DNA of 64,000 bases from Betaproteobacteria bacterium (GCA_022340285.1 JAJDOG010000022.1:62001-126000), one strand, 5' to 3'. Positions 45,663-54,724 are shown, counted from the first letter of the stretch. Translations and numbers: made by a program. Notes: a model not told the origin generated them from the letters alone.

Positions 45663-46772
45663 ATGAAGCGTCTGCTGCTTGTCGGCGGCGGCCATAGCCA
45701 CGTTGCCGTGCTGCGCAGCCTTGGCGAAGACCCGATTTCGGGCGTTGAAGCAACCCTGATCAGCCCGGAACGGTTCACGCCGTACTCCGGAATGCTCCCG
45801 GGCCTCATCGCAGGCCACTACGCGCACCGCGATTGCCACATCGATCTCGCGGCACTCGCCCGCTTCGCGCGCTGCGAGCACGTCGAGGACGCTGTGACGA
45901 AGCTGGATCTCACGCGCCAAGTTGCTGTGACGACAGGCGGCGTCGAGCGAAGCTGGGATGTCGTATCGCTGGATATCGGTTCCACCCCGGACATGGCAGG
46001 CGTGCCGGGTGCGCGCGAGCGGGCCATAGCGGTGAAGCCGGTGCACCGCCTGCTCGCCGCACTGGATGAACTCGTGGCCGGCGCGCGTCGGGGCGTCCTG
46101 CGCCGCCTTCTTTTCGTCGGAGGCGGCGCAGCAAGCGTCGAGGTCCTGCTTGCGCTTCAGTATCGTCTCGCCAAGGAGGGGGCGCGGGACGTGAAGATGC
46201 TGCTCGCCACCGACGCCGATGCGCCATTGCCCGGTCACAACGCGCGCGTTCGCAAGATCTTCGTGCGCGTCCTCGCGGACCGGGGCGTGCGCGTCCATGC
46301 GCAGAGCCGGATCGTGCGGGTCGACCAGGACGCGGCGGTGACCGATGGCGGTGAGCGGATCGCATTCGACTCGCTCGTGTGGGCAACCGGCGCGGGCGCC
46401 GCGGCCTGGCCCGGGGAATCGGGCCTCGCGACCGATCCGGACGGATTCGTGCTGGTCGACGACACCCTGCAGTCGATCTCGCATCACGGGGTGTTCGCCG
46501 CCGGCGACATCGCCACGCAGCGCGGCCATCCCAGACCGAAATCGGGCGTGTTCGCCGTACGGCACGGCGGCCCGCTCGCCCGCAACCTGCGCAGCGCGCT
46601 CGCCGGCGAGCGGCTCGAGCGCTTCGCTCCGCAGCGCGACGCCCTGGGTCTGATCTCGACAGGCGACCGCTACGCGGTCATGTCCCGCGGGCGCTGGGCG
46701 CTGAAGGGCGCGTGGGTATGGCGCTGGAAGGACTGGATCGATCGTCGCTTCATGCGCCGATACGCGTTCTGA
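45663..46772 (+). CDS. pyridine nucleotide-disulfide-type oxidoreductase resembling the N-terminal domain fused to SelD
   Basis: 369 residues. FAD-binding LLLVGGGHSHVAVLR (4-18, GGGHSH 8-13), SPERFTPYSGMLPGLIAGHY, LSLDIGSTPD-like middle and the second dinucleotide motif FVGGGAASVE. The C-terminal FAADIATQ... KSGVFAVRHGGPLARNL is typical of the family found N-terminal to selenophosphate synthetase in cyanobacteria. The SelD part itself is absent here. It closes the rightward cluster, 27 bases after the transferase. Confidence 0.88.
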   Translation: MKRLLLVGGGHSHVAVLRSLGEDPISGVEATLISPERFTPYSGMLPGLIAGHYAHRDCHIDLAALARFARCEHVEDAVTKLDLTRQVAVTTGGVERSWDVVSLDIGSTPDMAGVPGARERAIAVKPVHRLLAALDELVAGARRGVLRRLLFVGGGAASVEVLLALQYRLAKEGARDVKMLLATDADAPLPGHNARVRKIFVRVLADRGVRVHAQSRIVRVDQDAAVTDGGERIAFDSLVWATGAGAAAWPGESGLATDPDGFVLVDDTLQSISHHGVFAAGDIATQRGHPRPKSGVFAVRHGGPLARNLRSALAGERLERFAPQRDALGLISTGDRYAVMSRGRWALKGAWVWRWKDWIDRRFMRRYAF

Positions 46773-46788
46773 ACTGGACCCATCGGCC

Positions 46789-49020
46789 TCACAGCGGCCG
46801 CCCCAGGAAGAAGTATGCCGAGTGGTTGCCTCCGGTCGCCGCGCCGTAGGCGAGGTACACCGGACCGAGCGGCGTGTCCACCGCGACGAAGAGCGAGCCG
46901 CCGGTCTGCCAGCCGCTAGGGTTGGATTCCACCAGAGGGTCGGCCACGCGACCGTACTCCAGCGACCCACCCAGATAGGTCCCCTTGAAGAGCGCACCGC
47001 GCTGTAGCTGGTAGGTGTAGACCAGCCGGCCGAACGCGAGCTCGGCGCCGTAGAGCTGGAACGTCTTCAACCCGGACAGCTGCAGGAAGCCGCCGAGCGA
47101 GAACTGGTCGTAGCCCGGCAGCGTGTTCCGCAGCGCCCCCCCGGCCTTCAGGCCGAGGCTCAGCGCGTGCGGGCCGAACGAGTACGCGCCGAGGAAGTCG
47201 ACGTCCCACTTGGTGTAGCTGTCATCCGCGCCCAGTCCCGGCTCGGAGTCGAACACGGTTGCGGTGAAGCCGAAGCCGTTGCGTGGAAAATCGAGGCTGT
47301 CGAGCTGGTCCACCTTGACGCGCAGCCTTACCGCGCCCTGCTGCACGGACTGGGGGACGACCTCCGGCGGACCGGTTGCGATCTGCGAGTTCTGCCTGCC
47401 GGCGAGCACGCCGACCCGCACCTCGCCGTAGCGGGTGAACTGGCTTCCCACGTCGAGCGCACCGCGGAAGTAGTCCCTCTCGACCTGGGCGACCCGGGTC
47501 TGGCCGACGAAGAGATCGATCGGGGTCCGCTCCACCGTGAAGCTCGGCGCGACGAAGAAGTAGCCCTCCGGATGGAGCGGCTGGTAGAGCTCGGTGTAGA
47601 AGCGGTCTGTGCGGCCCACCTGCAGGTCGGTTCGCCATTCGGCGCCGAGCGAGTTCAGCCAAGTCGCCCGGTAGCTGCCGAGCAGGTTGAAGAACGATGA
47701 ATTGGACGAGAAGTCGGTCGACAGCGTCAGCCCGAACCGCAGGTAGTTGGGTCCCCAGGACTTCTCCAGCGCGTCAACGGTCAGCACGCGCTTGCCCTTC
47801 TCCTCGATGAGCCGGTAGTCCACGTGCTCGAAATCGCCGCTGCCGTAGATGCGCTGCATGTCGCGCGAGAGCTTCTCGGCGTCGGGCGCCTCGCCTGCCT
47901 TGGTGTCCATCGCGCCGAGCACCGTCTCGGGGTTGACCCGCTCCATGCCCGAGACGCGGATCTCGTCGATCGGCGCCGAGTCGGTGGTGGGAAGAACGAC
48001 CTGACGCGCGCGCAAGGCGAGGTAGTCCTTCTTGGGGACGCTCAAGCGGGCGAGCTTGTCCGCGAACTTGCGCGCGGACTTTTCCCCGGCGGCCGCGATG
48101 GCGGGCATGCGGTCGAAGTCGCTCACGGTGAACCCCTCCAGGTCCACGTTGATCAGGACGTCCTTGTCCGTGAGCTCGCTGAGGCTCTGCTTCACGTTTT
48201 GCTCGGTCAGGATCGACAGCATCTGCTGCCCGACGGCAACGAGTGATTTCAGTTCGCCGCGCTTCATCAGCGGTGTGCCGACGTTCACGGCGATGACGAC
48301 GTCGCCGCACAGCTTGCGGCCCACGTCGACCGGAATGTTTCGCACCACCATCCCGTCGACGAGCAGGTCCCCACCCACTTTCGCCGGCGCGATCACGCCC
48401 GGAATGGCGAGGCTCGCACGCATCGCCCGCGCGACTTCGCCACGGCGCAGGACGACCATGTCGCCGTTCTCGAGATTGGTCGCCACGGCCCGGTACGGAA
48501 TCGGCAGGCGGTCGAAGTCGACGAATCCCTTGATCTTCACCGCCCGTCGCAGGAAAGCCTCCAGTCCCACTCCCGAGACCACGCCCGACTGCAGCTCGAG
48601 GTCCCCATCCTTCACACCGATCTCGGGCGTGGCGTAGTTCCGAAGGTCGTCGGCTTTGCGCCGGATTGGCTTCTCCTGGCGCGGCGGATCGTCGTTCAAG
48701 ACGTCTGCGAGCCCCACGCCAGCGAGCAGTTCGTCCATCTCCGCGATGGTCGCGCCCGTGGCATACGCACCGCCGACCACCGATCCCATGCTGGTCCCCA
48801 CGACGCAGTCCACCGGGATCCGCAGCTCCTCGAGCACCTTGAGCACGCCGACGTGCGCCGCGCCGCGCGCGCCGCCGCCCGAGAGGACGAGCGCGATACG
48901 CGGGCGCTTTGCCGCGTCAGCGGATTGCGCCCTCGCATTTGGCGATGCGGCGAACGATATCGCCACCGTCAGACATGCGGCGACGAATGCAAGGGAGAGC
49001 GGGCGCATTGAGTGGCGCAT
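46789..49020 (-). CDS. plpD: patatin-like phospholipase with POTRA and outer-membrane beta-barrel (PlpD, type Vd autotransporter)
   Basis: 743 residues. Signal peptide to about 31, patatin domain with oxyanion GGGARG (48-53), nucleophile Ser77 (GTSMG) and Asp222-Gly223 (VDGMV). A POTRA-like segment lies around 335-410 (IDEIRVSGMERVNPETVLGAM), then a 16-strand-like barrel from about 415, ending YFFLGRPL. Start chosen at ATG 49020; the frame is open to 49242 but those 74 residues are Arg/Ser-rich with no export signal. Secreted phospholipase A1 is the predicted activity; no other secretion gene needed. Confidence 0.9.
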   Translation of the reverse strand: MRHSMRPLSLAFVAACLTVAISFAASPNARAQSADAAKRPRIALVLSGGGARGAAHVGVLKVLEELRIPVDCVVGTSMGSVVGGAYATGATIAEMDELLAGVGLADVLNDDPPRQEKPIRRKADDLRNYATPEIGVKDGDLELQSGVVSGVGLEAFLRRAVKIKGFVDFDRLPIPYRAVATNLENGDMVVLRRGEVARAMRASLAIPGVIAPAKVGGDLLVDGMVVRNIPVDVGRKLCGDVVIAVNVGTPLMKRGELKSLVAVGQQMLSILTEQNVKQSLSELTDKDVLINVDLEGFTVSDFDRMPAIAAAGEKSARKFADKLARLSVPKKDYLALRARQVVLPTTDSAPIDEIRVSGMERVNPETVLGAMDTKAGEAPDAEKLSRDMQRIYGSGDFEHVDYRLIEEKGKRVLTVDALEKSWGPNYLRFGLTLSTDFSSNSSFFNLLGSYRATWLNSLGAEWRTDLQVGRTDRFYTELYQPLHPEGYFFVAPSFTVERTPIDLFVGQTRVAQVERDYFRGALDVGSQFTRYGEVRVGVLAGRQNSQIATGPPEVVPQSVQQGAVRLRVKVDQLDSLDFPRNGFGFTATVFDSEPGLGADDSYTKWDVDFLGAYSFGPHALSLGLKAGGALRNTLPGYDQFSLGGFLQLSGLKTFQLYGAELAFGRLVYTYQLQRGALFKGTYLGGSLEYGRVADPLVESNPSGWQTGGSLFVAVDTPLGPVYLAYGAATGGNHSAYFFLGRPL

Positions 49021-49195
49021 GGCTGATCGTCCTGTCGGTGCACCGGTTGACCGTGGCCTTTTGGCGGCAGATGGCGTCCCGAATCTAGCAGACTGGTCGG
49101 CGCTTGCAGGTGCCGTGCGGGCAAGGACGTTGTCTGGGCGCCACGAATCGTCCAAACTGCGGGGCGACGAGTGTCGACGTGCGCGGGGGCATCGA

Positions 49196-49780
49196 ATGAC
49201 AAGTGACACGGAGGTCGGCGCCGCGGGAGGCGTGACGGTCAAAACCGCAGTCCGCGCGAGCGAACCGGCGGACGTGCCCGCGATTGCGGCGATCTACGCT
49301 CACCACGTTCTCGAAGGCCTCGCATCATTCGAGATCGTTCCCCCGGACGCAACGGAGATCGCCCGCCGCCGGGACGAGATTCTCGTGCGCGGGCTGCCCT
49401 ACATCGTGGCCGAACTTGAGGGAAAGATCGCTGGCTATGCCTACGCGGCCGCGTACCGGCCGCGCCCTGCCTATCGCTATGCGCTGGAGGACTCGGTGTA
49501 CGTGGACCCCGCGGCCGCGCGGCGCGGCATCGGTCGTGCGCTGCTCGACTCGCTCATCGCGACGTGTGCGGCGCTCGGCTACCGGCAGATGATCGCGGTG
49601 ATCGGCGACAGCGGCAACGCCGCGTCGATCGGACTGCACGAGGCGTGCGGATTCGCGCGGACCGGACTGTTGCCGAGCGTGGGCTACAAGCAGGGGCGCT
49701 GGGTGGATAGCGTGCTCATGCAACGGTCACTGGGACCCGGCGACACGACCTTGCCGGTGCGTGGCGGGGCGGCCGAATAA
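49196..49780 (+). CDS. GNAT N-acetyltransferase, phosphinothricin/methionine sulfoximine type
   Basis: 194 residues. The core resembles MddA/Pat acetyltransferases: IAAIYAHHVLEGLASFE, LPYIVAELEGKIAGYAYA, the acetyl-CoA loop VDPAAARRGIGRALL and SIGLHEACGF...GYKQGRW. Such enzymes acetylate methionine sulfone/sulfoximine or related amino acids. Start ATG 49196, 15 residues before the conserved core. Divergent from the patatin gene. Confidence 0.87.
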   Translation: MTSDTEVGAAGGVTVKTAVRASEPADVPAIAAIYAHHVLEGLASFEIVPPDATEIARRRDEILVRGLPYIVAELEGKIAGYAYAAAYRPRPAYRYALEDSVYVDPAAARRGIGRALLDSLIATCAALGYRQMIAVIGDSGNAASIGLHEACGFARTGLLPSVGYKQGRWVDSVLMQRSLGPGDTTLPVRGGAAE

Positions 49781-49887
49781 TGCCTGCGTCGCGACGTCAG
49801 CTTGCGCCGGAAGGCGCGAGATGCTATCGAGAAAGAGGCACTTCGCTGTAGAACCGCAAGAACGGTGCACACCAGAGGAGGCAAGAC

Positions 49888-50301
49888 ATGGCCGACAGCA
49901 TTCGCAAAGCCGATTACTTCGCGATCCAGGTACCGAACCGGCCGGGAGCCGGCGCACGCATTCTCGCCGGACTCAAAGCCGAGGGCGTCAATCTGATTGC
50001 CTTCACCGGTTTTCCGAACGGAAAGACTGCGCAGGTCGACCTGGTTCCGGAGCGAACCGCGGCCCTCAGGCGGGCCGCCAAGAAGATGAAGCTGCGGCTC
50101 GGCCAGCGTAAGACCTGCTTCGTGGTTCGCGGGGACGACCGCGTCGGTGCGCTCTCGAATATGCTGCAGCGGCTAGCAGCCGCAAAGATCAATGTCACGG
50201 CGCTCGATGCGGTGATCGGCGGCAAAGGGCGCTACGGTGCAGTCTTCTGGGTGAAGCCACAGAAAGTCGCCCGCGCAAAGCGGCTCTTGGGCGCGCGCTA
50301 G
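49888..50301 (+). CDS. ACT-domain protein
   Basis: 137 residues built of two ACT-like ferredoxin folds (VPNRPGAGARILAGLKAEGVNL; then GDDRVGALSNMLQRLAAAKINV). Free ACT proteins bind amino acids and regulate other enzymes; ligand and partner unknown. AGAGGAGG precedes ATG 49888 at proper distance. 108 bases after the GNAT gene. Confidence 0.8.
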   Translation: MADSIRKADYFAIQVPNRPGAGARILAGLKAEGVNLIAFTGFPNGKTAQVDLVPERTAALRRAAKKMKLRLGQRKTCFVVRGDDRVGALSNMLQRLAAAKINVTALDAVIGGKGRYGAVFWVKPQKVARAKRLLGAR

Positions 50302-50307
50302 CGCGGC

Positions 50308-50351
50308 AAAAAAATCCCCGGGGCGGCTGAGGAGGAGGGTGCGCCGCCCCG
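50308..50351 (-). terminator. leftward rho-independent terminator with no annotated gene upstream
   Basis: Read leftward: 9-bp stem GCCGCCCCG complement pair (arms 50343-50351 and 50319-50327), then GGGA and TTTTTTT (50314-50308). It could stop antisense transcription into the ACT gene or end a small RNA. Confidence 0.55.
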
Positions 50352-50373
50352 AGGGTCCACAGGAGAGAAAACA

Positions 50374-50457
50374 ATGCTGCGCGGGCCTCGCCCCGGTGGC
50401 CCGGAGGCGCTTTGCCCCACACCGCGAGGCGCGCCCCGCAACGATTCCGGAGTTTAG
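50374..50457 (+). CDS. possible 27-codon small ORF
   Basis: ATG 50374 behind AGGAGAGAAAACA, a near-ideal ribosome site, and a TAG at 50455. The peptide is Pro/Arg/Gly-rich (MLRGPRPGGPEALCPT...) with no known family. Possibly a leader peptide or chance; it lies inside the proposed leftward transcript. Confidence 0.2.
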   Translation: MLRGPRPGGPEALCPTPRGAPRNDSGV

Positions 50458-50689
50458 AGCCCGTCTAATTATCTGTCCAATCGATCTGAGCAATCAGGGT
50501 AATCGATACAACGGATAATATTCAAAACACAGCGAGAGGGGAATCCCCTGTCCTTGTCAGGGCGGTGGTGCCGGGCTTTCGTATCGGCGTGACATGAAAG
50601 AGAAGTGCCCAGCGCCAGTCGTGGGGCGTCCGCGTTGCCGGGAGATGACATTGGTCAGGGTGATCGGTTCCGGCTAGCATATCGCCCGT

Positions 50690-51667
50690 ATGGATATGCG
50701 CGACGTCGATCTGAATCTGCTCGTGGCGCTGGAGGCGCTGCTCTCCCAGCGCAGCGTCACGCGCGCGGCGCAGCAGCTGGGTCTAAGCCAACCGGCGATG
50801 TCCGCCGCGCTGGCCCGGTTGCGTACGCTGTTCAATGATCCACTGCTGCTGCGAACGGCGCGCGGCATGCTGCCCACCGCCAAGGGCGTTGAGCTCGCGG
50901 CACCGGTCAAGCAGGTCCTCGATGAGATCGGACGAATCGTCAGCCAAGCTGGTGTCTTCGATCCGGCGCGCGCAGAGGTGACGTTCACCATCACTGCATC
51001 GGACTACGTGGAGTTCACCATTCTGCCGCGCCTGGTGGACCACCTCGAAGCGCGCGCTCCGGGTTGCAGGCTGGCCGTGCGGCCGATCAGTTTTGCAACC
51101 CTCCCGGAACAGCTCGAGCGGGGGGAGGTCGACCTCGCGGTCGTGAGCGCGACCAACGCGCCGGAGAACACGCGCTTGCGGCCGCTCTATCCGGAATGGT
51201 TCGTGTGTGCAGTGCGGCGCGGGCATCCGCGCGCGACCAAGCAAGTCACCCTGGACGAGTTCTGCGCGCTGGAGCATGTCCTGATCTCGCCCAGCGGCGG
51301 CGCATTCGTCGCCCAGACCGATGCGGCGCTTGCCGCGCTCGGCCGCAGCCGCAGCGTGCGGCTATCGGTCCCGCACTTTCTCCTGATTCCCGAGATCCTC
51401 GCGCGCTCGGACATGATGGCCGTGGTGCCGGAGCGCCTCGCGCGCGCGCACGCCGATCGACTCCATATCATGGAGGTGCCTTTCGAGCTGCCGCCGTTCA
51501 CGATCGCGCAGGTTTGGCACGAACGGACCCACCGCGATCCGGCGCGGGTGTGGCTGCGCCAGGCGCTCGCGGACCTCATGGAGAAGGACGGCGCGACGTT
51601 GTCGCGCATCCCGCGTCAGCACAAGCGCAGTCGCCGGGGCGACCGCCGTGCCACGCAGGCGGTGTGA
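50690..51667 (+). CDS. LysR-family transcriptional regulator
   Basis: 325 residues. N-terminal winged HTH (DLNLLVALEALLSQRSVTRAAQQLGLSQ) with the family's typical LSQPAMSAALARLR recognition helix, and a periplasmic-binding-like effector domain (VTFTITASDYVEF...) resembling NodD/aromatic-acid regulators. A basic, unstructured C-terminal tail (RQHKRSRRGDRRATQAV) is unusual. Target genes are not evident; the leftward cupin-esterase-SLC13 genes point toward it and end 160 bases away. Confidence 0.9.
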   Translation: MDMRDVDLNLLVALEALLSQRSVTRAAQQLGLSQPAMSAALARLRTLFNDPLLLRTARGMLPTAKGVELAAPVKQVLDEIGRIVSQAGVFDPARAEVTFTITASDYVEFTILPRLVDHLEARAPGCRLAVRPISFATLPEQLERGEVDLAVVSATNAPENTRLRPLYPEWFVCAVRRGHPRATKQVTLDEFCALEHVLISPSGGAFVAQTDAALAALGRSRSVRLSVPHFLLIPEILARSDMMAVVPERLARAHADRLHIMEVPFELPPFTIAQVWHERTHRDPARVWLRQALADLMEKDGATLSRIPRQHKRSRRGDRRATQAV

Positions 51668-51702
51668 GCGGTAGGATCGGCATTCGAGTGACGCGCCCCA
51701 CG

Positions 51703-51766
51703 GCGCGTAGCGCGCCTTCAAAGAAGCTCGGTGTCGTCGTGCGAATAGGCCGGCGCGCACGCGCAC
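51703..51766. repeat. 64-bp direct repeat, copy 1
   Basis: Identical to 51814-51877 over 64 bases, 111 bp apart. Copy 2 contains the last 49 bases of the cupin gene and its stop; copy 1 is a stray duplicate of that 3' end after LysR. Confidence 0.9.
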
Positions 51767-51813
51767 CCGGTCGAACAAGGTGGCGATGCCCCCTTGTATA
51801 TCCCCCCGAGTCA

Positions 51814-51877
51814 GCGCGTAGCGCGCCTTCAAAGAAGCTCGGTGTCGTCGTGCGAATAGGCCGGCGCGCACGCGCAC
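51814..51877. repeat. 64-bp direct repeat, copy 2
   Basis: Second identical copy of 51703-51766. Covers the 3' end of the cupin gene (stop at 51829). Confidence 0.9.
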
Positions 51878-52185
51878 AGGAGGACTAGCGCTTCCTCCCC
51901 CGTGTTCTCCAGCCGGTGCGGCGTGCCGGGCGGGATGCAGACCGTGTCTCCCGCGCGCACCGCGAAGCGCTCCGTGCCGAGGGTCATCAAGCCGGCTCCA
52001 TGGGTGAAGTAATAGATCTCCTCGGTCGCGCGATGCCTATGCAGCAGGGTGCTCGCGCCGGGCGCCACCGTCGCCTCCGCGAGGCTCTGACGACGATTGC
52101 CATGCGTGTCGGGATGCATCAGCTCGCGAATTCGTGACCCGTCCCGGGTGATGAACGGTTCGATCTCGGCATAGCGCGTGCGCAT
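51829..52185 (-). CDS. cupin-domain protein
   Basis: 118-residue single-domain cupin. Metal-type motif 1 is LLHRHRATEEIYYFTHGAG and motif 2 PPGTPHRLENTG. Function unknown; similar proteins bind or isomerise small polar metabolites. Its start overlaps the esterase stop by one base. The last 49 bases are duplicated just downstream. Confidence 0.85.
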   Translation of the reverse strand: MRTRYAEIEPFITRDGSRIRELMHPDTHGNRRQSLAEATVAPGASTLLHRHRATEEIYYFTHGAGLMTLGTERFAVRAGDTVCIPPGTPHRLENTGEEALVLLCACAPAYSHDDTELL

Positions 52186-52823
52186 CAGTAGGCCTGCGCC
52201 TTTTTGAGAAGTTCCGCCACCCGTTCGGCCAGCCGCGCGTAGCCCCGGGCGTTCGGATGGATGGGGTCCGACTTGAGCTCGTTGTCGGTAAGGATTTCCG
52301 CCAGTGCATCCCGCTCGATCGGGAGGTCGAGCTCGTCGGCGAGCTCAGTGTAGACCGGATGCGCCGACGGGAACAGCCCGGGCTTCGGCACGGCGACGAG
52401 TACCACGGGAACGCCGCGGTCGCGCGCAACGCGCACCATCGCACGGAGATTTCCGGCGAGGGCACCCGTGTCCAGACTGCGCAGCAGATCGTTGCCGCCG
52501 TGACAGAGGATGAGCAGTTGCGGACGAACTTGGTCGAGAACGACCGGCAGGCGCGCGAGCCCCTGAGCGCTGACCTCACCGGGCACACCGGCCGACATCA
52601 CCTTGCGCCCGATCAACCTCTCGAGCGCAGCGGGATAGCTGCTCGACGCGCTTGCGCCCGTGCCGTAGGTCAGGCTGTCGCCGAAGGCGAGCACGACGGC
52701 ATCGTTGCCGAGCGGTGGAATCCGCGGCACGCCCGGGCCGCAACCCGGCAGCGCGATCGCCAGGGCGAACAGGGCGAGACTCGCCATGGCGCGCGCGAAT
52801 TGCAGCAGGACGACGCTTCGCAT
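52185..52823 (-). CDS. SGNH-type arylesterase/lysophospholipase, lipoprotein
   Basis: 212 residues, TesA-like. Lipoprotein signal with lipobox PGC at Cys28. GDSLT motif with nucleophile Ser50, oxyanion GGND and catalytic D186/H189 (DPIHPN). Predicted periplasmic, membrane-anchored esterase. It sits between SLC13 and cupin genes in a tight leftward operon. Confidence 0.9.
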   Translation of the reverse strand: MRSVVLLQFARAMASLALFALAIALPGCGPGVPRIPPLGNDAVVLAFGDSLTYGTGASASSSYPAALERLIGRKVMSAGVPGEVSAQGLARLPVVLDQVRPQLLILCHGGNDLLRSLDTGALAGNLRAMVRVARDRGVPVVLVAVPKPGLFPSAHPVYTELADELDLPIERDALAEILTDNELKSDPIHPNARGYARLAERVAELLKKAQAY

Positions 52824-52825
52824 CT

Positions 52826-54661
52826 TCAATACAGCGGAAAGAAGCGCGGCACCAGCAGCGACAGGGAGGCCCACATGATGACGAGCAGCGGCAGGCCGCT
52901 ACGCACGAAGTCCGCGAACCGGTAGCCCGCGGCGCTCATCACGAGCAGGTTGGTCTGGTAGGCCATCGGTGTGACGTAGCAGAGGTTGGCGCCGAAAAGA
53001 ATGGCCAGGACGAACGGTTCCGGCGCCGCACCCAGACCCTTCGCGACCTGGATTGCGATCGGCGTGCCGACGGCGGCAGCGGCATTGTTCGACACGAAAT
53101 TCGTGATCAGCGCCATGAGCAGCATCAGCAGGGACGCGATCCAGTGCGGTGAAAGTCCCTGGACGACGCGCAGAAAGCTGCCGGCGAGAAAATCGATACC
53201 GCCGGTAAACGTCAGCGCCTGACCAAGCGCGAGGCTCGCCGCGACGAGCAGCACCACTTTCGAGCTCAGTGCGGCGCGCGCTTCCTGCCAGTTGATGCAA
53301 CCGGTGGCGACGAGCAGGGTGACGCCCACGAGCGCTCCGATCGAAATCGGCACGAGCTTCGTCGCCGCGGCCGCGACCACGGCGACGATGATCGCGATGG
53401 CGATGGGCGCCTTGCGCGAGCGCGGCAGCATGATCGTCTCGTCCAGCATGAGCAGGCCGGTGTACTCGCGCAGCTCCTGCAGGTGTTCCTCGTTGCCCTG
53501 CACGAGCAGCACGTCCCCGACCTGCAGCACGGTCTCGTTCACATCCTTGGGCTTGACCGCCCTCGCCCCGGAAGGCCGGTGCAGCGCAAGGACCGCCACA
53601 CCGTACACGTCTGTGAAGCGCAGACGCTGCAGCGTCGTCTTCGCGACGAGCGAATCCTCCGTGACGACGACCTGTACGAGTCGCTGATCGCCCTTCTTGA
53701 GGGGATGCTCTTCGTCGACCGGATGCTCCTGATCGCCCGGATCGTAGAGCGTCGCGCCGAGAAGCTGCTCGTACTCCTTCAGATTGGCGGGGGTATCGCT
53801 GACGTGCAGCCGGTCGCCCGCTCGAAGCGTGAGCGAGGGTAGCCTGGAGAGAAACAAGCCGTCCCCGCGCTCGATATCCTCGATGCGGATGCGCCCGTCG
53901 GTCTTCTCGCGCACCTCGCTCAGCTTGCGGCCGTTGGCGAACCCGTCCTCGTGGATGTTCAGCACTGCGGCGAAACGCCGCGGGGGCTCCTGCTGGATCG
54001 GGCTCGACCGGTTCTTGAGCAGCCGCGGCAGGACCACCCAGATGTACAAGAGACCGCCGATTCCGGCCAGCATCACGATCGGGTAGAACTCGAAGACGGT
54101 GAAGCGCCGCACGCCGAGGTCCGCGGCGATCGACACGACGAGCAGGTTGGTGGAAGTCCCGATCGAGGTCGCCATGCCGCCCAACAGCACGGCGTAATTC
54201 ATCGGCAGAAGCGTGCTTCCCGCCGGCGTGCTGGTGCGCAACGCGACACCCAGCAGGATCGGCATCATCACGACGACGACCGGCGTGTCGTTCACGATAC
54301 CGCTCGCCACGAAGCAGAACACGAGCACGGTGGCGAGCGCGACGCGTGGCGAGCGTCCCCAGATCCGCGCGATTCCCCGGGCCGCGGGATCCAGCGCGCC
54401 GGTCACCGCGAGCCCCTTGCCGATGATCATCAGACCGCAGATTGCCACCAGCGCCTCGTGCCCGAAGCCGAGGAAGAGCGAGACCGGAGAAAAGTCCACG
54501 CCGCCGCGCTGGTACGGGAAGATCTGGAATCCAAGCGTGAGCGCCGCGAGCACGCCGACGCTGGTCGTCTGAATGGGGATCTGCTCGCGCATGAAGAGCG
54601 CGAACGCGACCAGCGTCAGCAGCAGGACGGCAATTGCGTGCGCATCGAGCGAGCCAGCCAT
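52826..54661 (-). CDS. SLC13/DASS-family permease with two TrkA-C domains
   Basis: 611 residues from ATG 54661 (frame open to 54679). Membrane helices at both ends flank a cytoplasmic pair of TrkA-C-like domains (about 215-395; GDRLHVSDTP, VGDVLLVQGN). The SNTSTNLL-type signature reads ATSIGTSTNLLV and the second NNAAAAVGTPIA. Predicted sodium-coupled uptake of dicarboxylate, sulfate or related anions under nucleotide control. First gene of the leftward operon. Confidence 0.9.
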   Translation of the reverse strand: MAGSLDAHAIAVLLLTLVAFALFMREQIPIQTTSVGVLAALTLGFQIFPYQRGGVDFSPVSLFLGFGHEALVAICGLMIIGKGLAVTGALDPAARGIARIWGRSPRVALATVLVFCFVASGIVNDTPVVVVMMPILLGVALRTSTPAGSTLLPMNYAVLLGGMATSIGTSTNLLVVSIAADLGVRRFTVFEFYPIVMLAGIGGLLYIWVVLPRLLKNRSSPIQQEPPRRFAAVLNIHEDGFANGRKLSEVREKTDGRIRIEDIERGDGLFLSRLPSLTLRAGDRLHVSDTPANLKEYEQLLGATLYDPGDQEHPVDEEHPLKKGDQRLVQVVVTEDSLVAKTTLQRLRFTDVYGVAVLALHRPSGARAVKPKDVNETVLQVGDVLLVQGNEEHLQELREYTGLLMLDETIMLPRSRKAPIAIAIIVAVVAAAATKLVPISIGALVGVTLLVATGCINWQEARAALSSKVVLLVAASLALGQALTFTGGIDFLAGSFLRVVQGLSPHWIASLLMLLMALITNFVSNNAAAAVGTPIAIQVAKGLGAAPEPFVLAILFGANLCYVTPMAYQTNLLVMSAAGYRFADFVRSGLPLLVIMWASLSLLVPRFFPLY

Positions 54662-54724
54662 GTGCCCCGATTCTCGCACGCGGGGCGTCGGGGAGGGCCG
54701 TTGGCGTCTCCCGATCGGGCAGCG

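Larger units (their letters stand above)
50302..50689. other. 388-bp region before the LysR gene
   Basis: No confident protein gene. Contains a leftward terminator (50308-50351), a 27-codon frame with a good ribosome site (50374-50457) and an AT-richer segment (about 50455-50530) that may hold promoters for LysR and for a leftward transcript. Directly upstream of LysR, CGGTTCCGGCTAGCATATCG could contain its -10 box. Confidence 0.45.
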
